A DNA stretch of 64,000 nucleotides from Hathewaya histolytica (GTDB taxonomy: Bacteria; Bacillota; Clostridia; Clostridiales; Clostridiaceae): NCBI RefSeq assembly GCF_901482605.1, contig NZ_LR590481.1, positions 372,001-436,000 of the forward strand, read 5' to 3'. The position numbers and the translations under genes are program-made. This document shows positions 56,493-64,000 of this stretch, piece by piece. The first letter of the stretch is position 1. The number at the start of each line of letters is the position of its first letter. A model generated the notes under the pieces. That model was not told the DNA's origin and made no database searches. It worked only from the letters and a program-made list of their open reading frames with translations.

Positions 56493-57653
56493 TTGTTTAA
56501 GCATTTAAGACCAGTATGGGCTGAAGTTAATTTAGATAATCTTATTCATAATATCAGAGAGATTAGAAAGATTTCTAAAAGTAAAGAAATTATGGCGGTG
56601 GTAAAAGCTGATGCATATGGACATGGAGCTATTGGTTTAGCATCAGTTTTACTAGAAAATGGAGCTAATAGTCTGGCTGTTGCAGTTTTAAGTGAGGCTA
56701 TTGAGCTTAGAAAATATGGGGTTGATTGTCCTATTCTAATATTAGGATTTACTCCACCTAGTTTTATAGATGAGATTTTAAAGTATGATATAGAACAGAC
56801 AATTTATTCTTATGATTTTGCTGAAGAATTATCTAGAGTTGCCAAAATAAAAAATAAAACGGCCAAAATTCATATAGCAGTAGATACAGGTATGGGAAGA
56901 ATAGGTTATTTAAAAGATGAAAAAAGTATAGAAGAAGTAGTAAAAATAAGTAGGTTACCTAATATAAAAATAGTAGGAGTATTTTCCCATTTTTCTTCTG
57001 CTGATGAGGAAGATAAAGATTACACAAAATTACAAATAGATAGATTTAATTGGTTTTGTGAAAAATTAATAAATAAAGGGGTTGATATAGGAAAAAGGCA
57101 TATTAGCAATAGTGCTGGTATTATAGATTTAGAAGATCAGCATTTAGAAGTGGTAAGACCAGGCATTATATTATATGGTTATTATCCTTCTAGTGAGGTG
57201 AAAAAAGAAAGAATTAGTTTAAAACCAGTAATGTCTTTAAAGACCAATGTAGTGCATATTAAAAAAGTGAAAGCAGAGGAATACATAGGTTATGGAAGAG
57301 TATTTAAGACAGAAAAAGATAGCATAATTGCGACTCTTCCAGTAGGATACGCTGACGGATATAGTAGACTACTAACTGGGAAAGCCAGGGTATTAATAAA
57401 AGGTGAAGTTGCTCCAGTTGTAGGAAAAATATGCATGGATCAATGCATGATAGATGTTACACATATTAAAGATATAAAAGTTGGTGAAGAGGTTATACTA
57501 ATTGGAGAAAGTGGGAATAATAAAATAACAGCAGAAGAAATTGGAGAATTAATTGGTACTATGAGTTATGAAATATTATGTATTCTAGGAAAAAGGGTGC
57601 CAAGGGTCTACATAAAAGAAGGAAAAGTAGTGCAAATTCGTAATTATATCTAA
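56493..57653 (+). CDS. alr: Alanine racemase
   Basis: The 386-aa product from TTG 56493 (GAGGTG six bases before) opens FKHLRPVWAEVNLDNLIHN. It carries the PLP lysine Lys38 in VVKADAYGHGA, the RPGIILYGYYP segment, and the second catalytic base Tyr in GYGRVFKTEKD. A GTG nine bases upstream lies within the ribosome site and is unlikely. It makes D-alanine for peptidoglycan and, beside a GerS-like gene, may also serve spores. Confidence 0.95.
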   Translation: MFKHLRPVWAEVNLDNLIHNIREIRKISKSKEIMAVVKADAYGHGAIGLASVLLENGANSLAVAVLSEAIELRKYGVDCPILILGFTPPSFIDEILKYDIEQTIYSYDFAEELSRVAKIKNKTAKIHIAVDTGMGRIGYLKDEKSIEEVVKISRLPNIKIVGVFSHFSSADEEDKDYTKLQIDRFNWFCEKLINKGVDIGKRHISNSAGIIDLEDQHLEVVRPGIILYGYYPSSEVKKERISLKPVMSLKTNVVHIKKVKAEEYIGYGRVFKTEKDSIIATLPVGYADGYSRLLTGKARVLIKGEVAPVVGKICMDQCMIDVTHIKDIKVGEEVILIGESGNNKITAEEIGELIGTMSYEILCILGKRVPRVYIKEGKVVQIRNYI

Positions 57654-57713
57654 TCTTATGCTCGGATACAAAAATTGTTTGTAGTAAATTAGGGGAAAAA
57701 GAAGATAAAAGTT

Positions 57714-57743
57714 TTGACAGATCTATATTTGTTGAAATATAAT
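57714..57743 (+). promoter_or_regulatory. Promoter of mazEF
   Basis: TTGACA (57714-57719), 18-bp spacer, TATAAT (57738-57743). Confidence 0.85.
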
Positions 57744-57803
57744 AATTTATATACGAATACATATAATACAGCTTAAGCTGAATTAGGAGGTATCGATTTT
57801 TGT

Positions 57804-58121
57804 ATGTCGAGAAAAAGATTAGTAATTAGCCTCTCTGAAACACTTAACAATGAACTAAATGAAGTTATTAAAAAAAATAATATAAAAAAGAGTAAATTTA
57901 TTAGAGAAGCAATAATATTATATATAGAGGAAACTAAAAAGCTAAAGTTACAGGAACAGATGAAAAAAGGATATGAAGAAATGGCAGAAGTAAATCTACA
58001 ATATTGCGAATTAGGTTTTGAAAATTATAATGAAGAGTTAAATGAATATGAAACCGGGCTTCTGGAGAGTGATTTTCCGTATGACAATGACAGTGAAACG
58101 AGGAGATATATTCTATGCTGA
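57804..58121 (+). CDS. mazE: MazE/EndoAI-type ribbon-helix-helix antitoxin
   Basis: This 105-aa protein has an N-terminal ribbon-helix-helix ([20 protein letters not shown], then [15 protein letters not shown]) and an acidic, disordered C-terminus ([18 protein letters not shown]) that would occupy the MazF active site. The arrangement downstream of alr is the same as B. subtilis alr-ndoAI-ndoA. Its last 41 bases overlap mazF, which keeps antitoxin translation ahead of toxin. TAGGAGGT precedes the ATG. Confidence 0.9.
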   Translation: MSRKRLVISLSETLNNELNEVIKKNNIKKSKFIREAIILYIEETKKLKLQEQMKKGYEEMAEVNLQYCELGFENYNEELNEYETGLLESDFPYDNDSETRRYILC

Positions 58122-58428
58122 TCTAAGCCCCGTTATTGGTTCAGAACAAGGCGGTATAAGACCGGTTATTATTATACAAAATGATATAGGAAATAAATAT
58201 AGTCCTACAGTAATAATCTCAGCAATAACTTCACAAATAAATAAGGCAAAACTTCCAACTCACGTAGAAATATCTTCAGAGGAGTATGGATTAAACAAGG
58301 ATTCTGTAGTATTACTTGAACAAATAAGAACCTTGGACAAGAAGAGGTTAAAAGAGAAAATCGGTCATATGTCTGATGAAGACATGAAAAAGGTAGATCA
58401 GGCTTTAAGAGTAAGCATAGATTTATAA
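58081..58428 (+). CDS. mazF: MazF/EndoA-type mRNA interferase
   Basis: The 115-aa protein from ATG 58081 ([20 protein letters not shown]) contains [20 protein letters not shown] and [20 protein letters not shown], the conserved core of the PemK/MazF ribonucleases, and [17 protein letters not shown]. Upstream in-frame ATGs within the antitoxin gene have no sites. Family enzymes of Bacillus and Clostridium cut RNA at specific U-rich pentamers. The exact target here is not readable. Confidence 0.93.
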   Translation: MTMTVKRGDIFYADLSPVIGSEQGGIRPVIIIQNDIGNKYSPTVIISAITSQINKAKLPTHVEISSEEYGLNKDSVVLLEQIRTLDKKRLKEKIGHMSDEDMKKVDQALRVSIDL

Positions 58429-58466
58429 AAAAGTATTATATTATTATAGTAAGATATAGAATAATT

Positions 58467-58506
58467 AAAAAGGTTATCTCATATGTTTATGAGGTGACCT
58501 TTTTTT
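58467..58506 (+). terminator. Terminator of mazEF
   Basis: AAAAAGGTTATCTCATA / TATGAGGTGACCTTTTT (one G-U, one mismatch) with loop TGTT and a T run. Confidence 0.85.
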
Positions 58507-58599
58507 ATACACAATTTCTATAAAAGAATATTAATTATGGATTAAAAGAATAATTTTATATGATATAATATTTATAGTATTTTTGGGGAGGTTATGGTT

Positions 58600-59997
58600 A
58601 TGGAAAAAGATTTAATAGTTCTTGGAGCAGGTCCAGGAGGGTACGCAGCGGCTATAAGAGCGGCACAATTAGGAGCAAAAGTGGCTGTAGTTGAGAAAGA
58701 GCACTTTGGTGGGGTATGTTTAAATAAAGGATGTATACCTACAAAATCTTTATATAGAAATGCTGAACTTTTAGAGAACATGAAAAGAATGGATGAGTTC
58801 GGTATAAAAGTAGGTTCATATGAGCTAGATTTTTCAAAAGTTCAAGAAAGAAAAAAAGATATTGTTAATACTTTAGTTTTAGGTATAGAGCAATTATTAA
58901 AAGGAAATGGAGTAGAAATAGTTAAAGGTGAAGGTAGATTTAAAGATAAAAATACAATAATTGTAAAATCAGAAGATGGAGAAAAGGAAATAACAGCAAA
59001 ACATATAATCATTGCAACTGGATCAAAAGTATTTATACCACCAATTCCAGGTGTGGAACATGAAGGGGTTATAGGTAGCGATGAAATGCTAGAAGTAACG
59101 GAAGTTCCGAAAACTTTAACTATAATAGGTGGCGGAGTAATTGGACTAGAATTTGGAGCTATATTTAATGCTATGGGAAGTAAGGTTGTTATAATAGAAG
59201 CTCTTCCTAATATATTAATGCAAATGGATAAGGATATAAGTAAGAGACTTACTGTATTTTTAAAGAAAAAAGATATAGAAATCCATGCATCTACAAAGGT
59301 AACTGGAATTGAGAAAAGTGAAAATGGATTGATAGTTAAGGCAGAAGGTAAAAAAGGTGAGTTAGAATTTGTATCTGAAAAAATACTTGTATCTACTGGT
59401 AGGATGCCTTATATAGAAGGATTAAATTTAGAAGGGATTAATTTAGAGCATACAAGAAAAGGAATAATTGTAGATAATGATTTTAAAACTAATATAGATA
59501 CTATTTATGCTATAGGAGATGTTAATGGAAAATCTATGTTAGCACATGCAGCTACTGCACAAGGAGTTTATGTAGTTGAAAAATTATTTGGAGAGTTAAA
59601 GGAGAAATTTAAAGGCGAGATTCCAGGATGTGTATTTACTTTCCCAGAAGTTGCAGGGGTTGGTGTTACAGAAGAAATTGCAAAGGAAAAAGAAATTAAT
59701 TATAAATCAGCTAAATTTATGTTTGGCGGAAATGGAAAAGCACTAGCTTTAGGAGAAACTGACGGTTTCGTTAAAGTTATTTGTGATAAAGATAGCAAAA
59801 AGATAATAGGCGTTCACATTATGGGACCACATGCATCAGACTTAATTCATGAAGCTGAGGTTGTAGTAAGCAATGGATTAACTATAGATCAACTTAAAAA
59901 TACAATACATGCCCATCCAACTTTAGGTGAAGTATTCTATGAAGCAGTACTAAGTTTAAATGATGAGGCTATTCATTCCATCCCTAGAAGAAGATAA
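58600..59997 (+). CDS. lpdA: Dihydrolipoyl dehydrogenase
   Basis: The 465-aa product from ATG 58600 (GGGGAGG eight bases before, against two bases for the ATG at 58594) has the FAD loop VLGAGPGGYAAAI, the redox disulfide GGVCLNKGC (Cys40-Cys45), the NAD loop IIGGGVIGLEFG and the catalytic HAHPTLGEVF near the C-terminus. It reoxidises lipoyl groups of 2-oxoacid dehydrogenase or glycine cleavage complexes. None of these is adjacent and there is no lipoyl domain at the N-terminus. It has its own -10 (TATAAT at 58564). Confidence 0.93.
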   Translation: MEKDLIVLGAGPGGYAAAIRAAQLGAKVAVVEKEHFGGVCLNKGCIPTKSLYRNAELLENMKRMDEFGIKVGSYELDFSKVQERKKDIVNTLVLGIEQLLKGNGVEIVKGEGRFKDKNTIIVKSEDGEKEITAKHIIIATGSKVFIPPIPGVEHEGVIGSDEMLEVTEVPKTLTIIGGGVIGLEFGAIFNAMGSKVVIIEALPNILMQMDKDISKRLTVFLKKKDIEIHASTKVTGIEKSENGLIVKAEGKKGELEFVSEKILVSTGRMPYIEGLNLEGINLEHTRKGIIVDNDFKTNIDTIYAIGDVNGKSMLAHAATAQGVYVVEKLFGELKEKFKGEIPGCVFTFPEVAGVGVTEEIAKEKEINYKSAKFMFGGNGKALALGETDGFVKVICDKDSKKIIGVHIMGPHASDLIHEAEVVVSNGLTIDQLKNTIHAHPTLGEVFYEAVLSLNDEAIHSIPRRR

Positions 59998-60170
59998 TAA
60001 ATTATAGGTTTACTAGCACAAGGTTATTCTTTAGCAAAATAGGAAATTCGTTTTTAATTTACAAGTGATTTTAAAAAAAATCTATGATATAATACTTTAA
60101 ACTAAAAATTTTCATAATAAAGATAATTTCATCTATTGCTAAAGTAAATAAGAGGAGGCTAGGCCGGGAC

Positions 60171-60527
60171 ATGGGAGAAAGGATGTATGATTTTTTTACA
60201 TGTTTTAAAATTTCTTTAAAGGTATATATTATTCCTATTATTATTGGAGCCTTAATTGCGACAATCTATGGTTTAAGTAAGGGGAATTTTAACTATATTT
60301 TAGTTCTTCATTGGATTTATGCTATGGGAACATATATATCTTGTTTAGGGCTTTTTATTTGTGCTATAGCGTTTATGAAGCCTAAATATATGAGTAAACT
60401 TAATCATGAAAAAGAATGGAATAAACATTTTTATAAATTTGGTTTAATTAAAGTAATAGGGTATGTAAGTGGAATGATGCTTATATATTCTGTATTATTA
60501 GATTATATAATTTATATAATTAAATAA
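60171..60527 (+). CDS. Four-helix membrane protein of unknown function
   Basis: This ~118-aa protein has hydrophobic helices at about 17-33, 44-68 and 92-117 and a polar loop KPKYMSKLNHEKEWNKH. The ATG at 60171 follows AGAGGAGG at 12 bases. ATG 60183 follows GAAAGG directly and is the alternative. No family is recognised. Confidence 0.65.
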   Translation: MGERMYDFFTCFKISLKVYIIPIIIGALIATIYGLSKGNFNYILVLHWIYAMGTYISCLGLFICAIAFMKPKYMSKLNHEKEWNKHFYKFGLIKVIGYVSGMMLIYSVLLDYIIYIIK

Positions 60528-60531
60528 CATA

Positions 60532-60577
60532 AAAAGAGATGTTCGAAATTTATTTTTAACTTTTGAGCTCTCTTTTT
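60532..60577 (+). terminator. Possible terminator before ftsE
   Basis: AAAAAGAG / CTCTTTTT outer pairing with a partly paired interior, ending in a T run. Confidence 0.5.
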
Positions 60578-60723
60578 TATTATTTAATCAATTTAAAAAA
60601 ATTTAATAAAATTAATTATTTAATATGAAAATCTTATGTTATAATAATAATAGTTTTTACATATTAAAATAGCTAATAATGTTGCTACACTTAAAATAAA
60701 GTAAAAAAATGAGGAGAAATTGT

Positions 60724-61410
60724 ATGATAGAGTTTAAAAATGTAACCAAAACGTACGATAATAATGTAATGGCTTTATCTAATATAAATTTAAAGCTTGA
60801 AAGAGGAGAATTTGTTTTCTTAGTTGGGCCTAGTGGAGCTGGTAAGTCTACCTTTATTAAATTATTACTAAAAGAGACAAACCCTACATCAGGAAGAATA
60901 ATTGTTAATGATTCAGATGTAACGGAAATTTCCCAATCTAAGATTCCTTATTATAGAAGAAAAATAGGAATAGTATTTCAGGATTTCAGACTTATACCTA
61001 CATTAAATGTATATGAAAATGTTGCCTTTGCTATGAGAGTAACCGAGTGTAGTTCAAAAGAGATAAAGAGAAAGGTTCCAGTTGTGCTTTCAATGGTAGG
61101 TCTTTCTAAGAAATATAAAGCTTTCCCACATGAACTATCAGGGGGAGAGCAACAAAGGGTATCTATTGCAAGAGCCTTAGTAAATAACCCTAATTTACTA
61201 ATTGCAGACGAGCCTACAGGAAACTTAGACCCAGAAACATCATTGGAAATTATGGAGATATTAAGTGATATCAATAGAGCAGGTACCACTATATTAATGG
61301 CTACTCATGCTAAGGAAATAGTTGATATGATGAAAAAAAGAGTTGTTGCTATAGAGAAGGGTGTTATAGCAAGAGATGAACAGAGGGGAAGATATAGTAA
61401 TGAAGACTAG
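60724..61410 (+). CDS. ftsE: Cell-division ATP-binding protein FtsE
   Basis: The 228-aa product from ATG 60724 (GAGGAG upstream) has Walker A GPSGAGKST (Lys41), Q-loop GIVFQDFRLIP, signature LSGGEQQRVSIARAL and Walker B LLIADEPTGNLD. The phrase VFQDFRLIPTLNVYENVAFA is typical of FtsE. With FtsX it forms a membrane complex that switches on peptidoglycan hydrolases. The five-residue longer frame from 60709 includes the ribosome site and is rejected. Confidence 0.95.
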   Translation: MIEFKNVTKTYDNNVMALSNINLKLERGEFVFLVGPSGAGKSTFIKLLLKETNPTSGRIIVNDSDVTEISQSKIPYYRRKIGIVFQDFRLIPTLNVYENVAFAMRVTECSSKEIKRKVPVVLSMVGLSKKYKAFPHELSGGEQQRVSIARALVNNPNLLIADEPTGNLDPETSLEIMEILSDINRAGTTILMATHAKEIVDMMKKRVVAIEKGVIARDEQRGRYSNED

Positions 61411-62290
61411 TAATATAAAATATTTTGTCATTGAATCTGTAAAAAGTTTAAGAAGAAATAGAACTTTAAGTTTTGCATCAGTAGCCACAGTAATGGCAAC
61501 TTTATTTATCTTTGGTGTATTCATGATGTCTATGGTTACTATAAATGGAGTAATAGACCAAGTTGGATCTAATTTACAGGCAGATATATATCTTAAGGAT
61601 GAAGTCACTAAAGAACAGTTAAAAAAGGTTAAGGATACTATTCAATCTGTAGAAGGTATTTCAAATATAGAATTTGAAGATAAAAAACAGGCATTAGAAA
61701 ATGCTAAAAAGAGATTTGGGGAAGATGGAGAAGAATTAGTTAAAGGACTAGAGGAAAACAATCCTTTCCCAATGGCGTACATAGTTACAGTATCAAAACC
61801 AGAACAAATTTCTAAGGTGGTAGAAGCCGTGAAAGATGTTCCTGGAGTACAAAAGATTAGAGATGTTAGAGCTATTGCAAATAAAATACAGAGAATAAGT
61901 CAAAGTTTAAATATATTAGGGGTAGGTATGTTCTCTATACTTATATTTGTTTCCATTTTCCTAATTGGTAATACTATTAAACTTGCTGTATTCTCAAGAA
62001 GACGAGAAATTGGTATTATGAAGTTTGTGGGAGCTACAGATTGGTTTATAAGATGGCCTTTTATTATAGAAGGTATGCTTATAGGATTCTTTGGAAGTAT
62101 ATTATCAACAACACTTTTATACTATATATATAAGATTTTTGTATATGGAAAACTTATGGACAACCTGTTTGTTAAATTAGTAAATCCATCATATATTCTA
62201 GTAAATCTAAGTTGGAAATTTGTTATAGCTGGAGCGATAATAGGTGCTTTAGGAAGTATTCTATCCATAAGAAAATACTTAAAGGTATAA
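61400..62290 (+). CDS. ftsX: Cell-division protein FtsX
   Basis: The 296-aa product from ATG 61400 (MKTSNIKYFVIESVKSLRRN) overlaps the ftsE end by 11 bp. It has the FtsX layout: a first helix (VATVMATLFIFGVFMMSMVT), a ~110-residue external domain, then three helices with the conserved FSRRREIGIMKFVGATDWFI. The usual murein hydrolase gene is not present between ftsX and the next gene. Confidence 0.94.
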   Translation: MKTSNIKYFVIESVKSLRRNRTLSFASVATVMATLFIFGVFMMSMVTINGVIDQVGSNLQADIYLKDEVTKEQLKKVKDTIQSVEGISNIEFEDKKQALENAKKRFGEDGEELVKGLEENNPFPMAYIVTVSKPEQISKVVEAVKDVPGVQKIRDVRAIANKIQRISQSLNILGVGMFSILIFVSIFLIGNTIKLAVFSRRREIGIMKFVGATDWFIRWPFIIEGMLIGFFGSILSTTLLYYIYKIFVYGKLMDNLFVKLVNPSYILVNLSWKFVIAGAIIGALGSILSIRKYLKV

Positions 62291-62365
62291 AAAAAGATAT
62301 TTTTAATAGAATAATAATGATTAAAATATAATTTTAATAGGAACAATATAGAATAGAAAGTAAAT

Positions 62366-62396
62366 CAGATGGGGTATTATCTCCATCTGTTTTTTA
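62366..62396 (+). terminator. Terminator after ftsX
   Basis: CAGATGG / CCATCTG perfect arms, 10-nt loop, then TTTTTT. Confidence 0.85.
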
Positions 62397-62432
62397 AAGA
62401 TTTACTTTAAATTATAGAAATGAGGTAAATTT

Positions 62433-63686
62433 ATGAGCGGAGAGAACTTTAAAGAAATAAAAGAAAATAGTAAAGGTGAAAAAAATAATAAATTTAAACG
62501 AATATCCTTAATAGTAGCATTGCTTTTAGTTACTAATACCATTACAGCTTTAATATCTCCTAGGATATACAATAAATTTACTACAAAAGTGTCTATTAAT
62601 GAGATTCAGGAGTTTAAGAAACTTTTTGCAACTAAGGCTAATATAGATAGATTCTATGATGGAAAATATGAAAAGGAAGTTTTATTAGATGGTGCAATAA
62701 AGGGTATGACCTCATCATTAAAAGATCCCTATACTACATATATGGATAAGAAAGAGTATGAGAAAATGAGTACGGAGACAGAGGGGAAATATGTTGGAAT
62801 AGGAATACAAGTAGGAGTTACAAAAGATAATAAGGTAGTTATAATTTCTCCTTTTGAAGACTCACCAGCACATAAGGCTGGGATTTTACCTGGAGATATT
62901 ATGGTAAAAGTAAACGACTTAAAGGTAAGCTCTGATAATTTAGAAAAGGCTATTCTAATGATGAAAGGTAAAAAAGGAAAAAAGATAAACCTTATACTAA
63001 ATCGAGAAGGAAAGGGAGATTTTCCAGTAGAGTTAGTAGCAGATGAAATTAAAATGATTACTGTAAAAGGTGAAGTTATAGAAAATAATTTGGGATATAT
63101 TAGGATGAGTTTATTTGATGAGAACACCGCAGATAGCTTTATGACTGAACTTAAAAAGTTAAGAGATAAAGAAATAAAAGGGTTAATTCTAGATCTTAGG
63201 GGGAATCCAGGAGGACTAGTGGATCAATGTATTAAAGTAACTTCTAATTTTATTCCAGAAGGAAACAATATTGTTTACACTATGGATAAATATAATAAGA
63301 AGAAAGAATATAAATCCATAGGAGGCCTAGCTCAAAATATGCCACTTACTATACTTGTAGATGAAGGAACAGCTAGTGCATCAGAAATATTATCAGCAGC
63401 TGTTAAAGACTACAAAAAAGGCACTATTGTAGGTACAAAAACTTTCGGAAAAGGAAAAGTTCAAGCTGTTATAGATAATAGATTACTTGGTTTTGGAGAC
63501 GGAACAGCTCTAAAGGTTACTATATCTCACTACTATACCCCAAATGGTAAAAATATAGATAAAAAAGGTATTGAGCCTGACATTAAGGTAGAATATCCAA
63601 AGGAATTAAGAGAAAAGCCATATGATAGAAATGTAGATCCACAGCTTAAAAAAGCAATAGAGATTACAAAGGACAAAATAAAGTAG
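62433..63686 (+). CDS. S41-family carboxy-terminal processing protease
   Basis: This 417-aa protein has an N-terminal membrane anchor (ISLIVALLLVTNTITALISP), a PDZ domain (VVIISPFEDSPAHKAGILPG onward) and the S41 core with EGTASASEILSAAVKDY (Ser nucleophile) and GTKTFGKGKVQAV (general-base Lys). It cleaves protein C-termini outside the membrane. The ftsEX-ctp order matches B. subtilis ftsEX-ctpB, where CtpB activates a sporulation signal. An equivalent role is possible but unproven. Confidence 0.92.
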   Translation: MSGENFKEIKENSKGEKNNKFKRISLIVALLLVTNTITALISPRIYNKFTTKVSINEIQEFKKLFATKANIDRFYDGKYEKEVLLDGAIKGMTSSLKDPYTTYMDKKEYEKMSTETEGKYVGIGIQVGVTKDNKVVIISPFEDSPAHKAGILPGDIMVKVNDLKVSSDNLEKAILMMKGKKGKKINLILNREGKGDFPVELVADEIKMITVKGEVIENNLGYIRMSLFDENTADSFMTELKKLRDKEIKGLILDLRGNPGGLVDQCIKVTSNFIPEGNNIVYTMDKYNKKKEYKSIGGLAQNMPLTILVDEGTASASEILSAAVKDYKKGTIVGTKTFGKGKVQAVIDNRLLGFGDGTALKVTISHYYTPNGKNIDKKGIEPDIKVEYPKELREKPYDRNVDPQLKKAIEITKDKIK

Positions 63687-63697
63687 TAAACATTTTA

Positions 63698-63733
63698 AAT
63701 TAAGTATCTGCTATGATTAGTAGATACTTAATT
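63698..63733 (+). terminator. Hairpin after the processing protease gene
   Basis: AATTAAGTATCT / AGATACTTAATT perfect arms. The T run is poor, so read-through into the next gene is likely. Confidence 0.6.
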
Positions 63734-63772
63734 ATTGTATATTAAACATTATTCCATATAGGGAGGAACTTC

Positions 63773-64000
63773 ATGAAAATAGCATTTTATACTATACAAG
63801 GTATAGCATATTCCATAACAGATCCAATTTTTTTAATTCTATTATCATTTTTGGGTATAGGATTTTATAAAAAAAATAAAAGAACAGCAATTATGCAAAA
63901 AATGGTTATAGGTAAAGTGATTAATTCCCCTTTGGAGCTTACTATGTCTCAAATAGTTATAGGCCTTTTTGGTGGAATTATAGGTAGTTTACTTTTAAGT
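63773..64000 (+). CDS. Membrane protein start, cut by the window end (possibly PDZ/MinJ-like)
   Basis: ATG 63773 follows GGGAGGAAC. The 76 codons seen read MKIAFYTIQGIAYSITDPIF, with two hydrophobic segments and the polar link YKKNKRTAIMQKMVIGKVIN. In B. subtilis a PDZ-topped membrane protein (MinJ) is encoded near ftsEX-ctpB, so this could be its counterpart. The PDZ part would be outside the window. Confidence 0.55.
   Translation, partial: MKIAFYTIQGIAYSITDPIFLILLSFLGIGFYKKNKRTAIMQKMVIGKVINSPLELTMSQIVIGLFGGIIGSLLLS

Overview
The window is strongly AT-rich, gene-dense, Gram-positive DNA. Gene order (addB-addA, ftsE-ftsX-ctp, acpS-nnrD-gerS-like-alr-mazE-mazF), many TTG/GTG starts behind strong GGAGG sites, and a spore-germination-type GerS/Alr pair point to a spore-forming Clostridium (sensu stricto). 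The species cannot be fixed from this stretch alone. I see no rRNA, tRNA, CRISPR array or intact insertion sequence.

Region 1 (1-1.9 kb) holds the end of a LysR regulator gene and birA. Region 2 (1.9-27.5 kb) is an accessory island. It opens with a 7.5-kb secreted Rhs/WapA-type polymorphic toxin gene that carries one in-frame amber codon (2412). Its C-terminal tip looks like a GIY-YIG/URI-fold nuclease and its immunity gene follows directly. Behind it lie about 16 kb of orphan immunity-type genes (DUF4259-like paralogues, DUF5071-like, SUKH-3-like, DUF4085-like, double-CXXCG, HEAT, TPR and unknowns). Between them are fragments of Rhs core, short toxin tails and decayed duplicates. At least eight copies of one promoter module (TTTCTACAAA, 10 bp, TATAAT) precede the toxin gene and many of the orphans. 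Three copies have an inverted partner arm exactly 35 bp upstream. The region reads as a record of repeated toxin-tip replacement with the old immunity genes kept and placed under a common promoter.

Region 3 (27.7-36.9 kb) contains a guanine-class purine riboswitch with a terminator ahead of a xanthine/uracil-type permease gene, a nitrilase-family amidohydrolase gene, a Uup-like ABC-F gene and a Cys-nucleophile alpha/beta hydrolase gene (both on the minus strand), a small ORF, a TetR gene with a GTCGGTCGGTCG operator, degV and an AI-2E-family exporter gene.

Region 4 (37-53.6 kb) has addB-addA (end resection for recombinational repair), a YihY/BrkB membrane protein, a short SSB without the acidic tail, a small multidrug-export-family protein, a MoxR/DUF58/membrane-protein operon, and an LPKTG-anchored surface protein whose gene sits between two copies of a 58-bp hairpin repeat. 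Region 5 (53.7-64 kb) is core: acpS, nnrD, a GerS-like gene, alr, the mazEF toxin-antitoxin pair, lpd, ftsEX, a carboxy-terminal processing protease gene and the start of another membrane protein gene cut by the window end.
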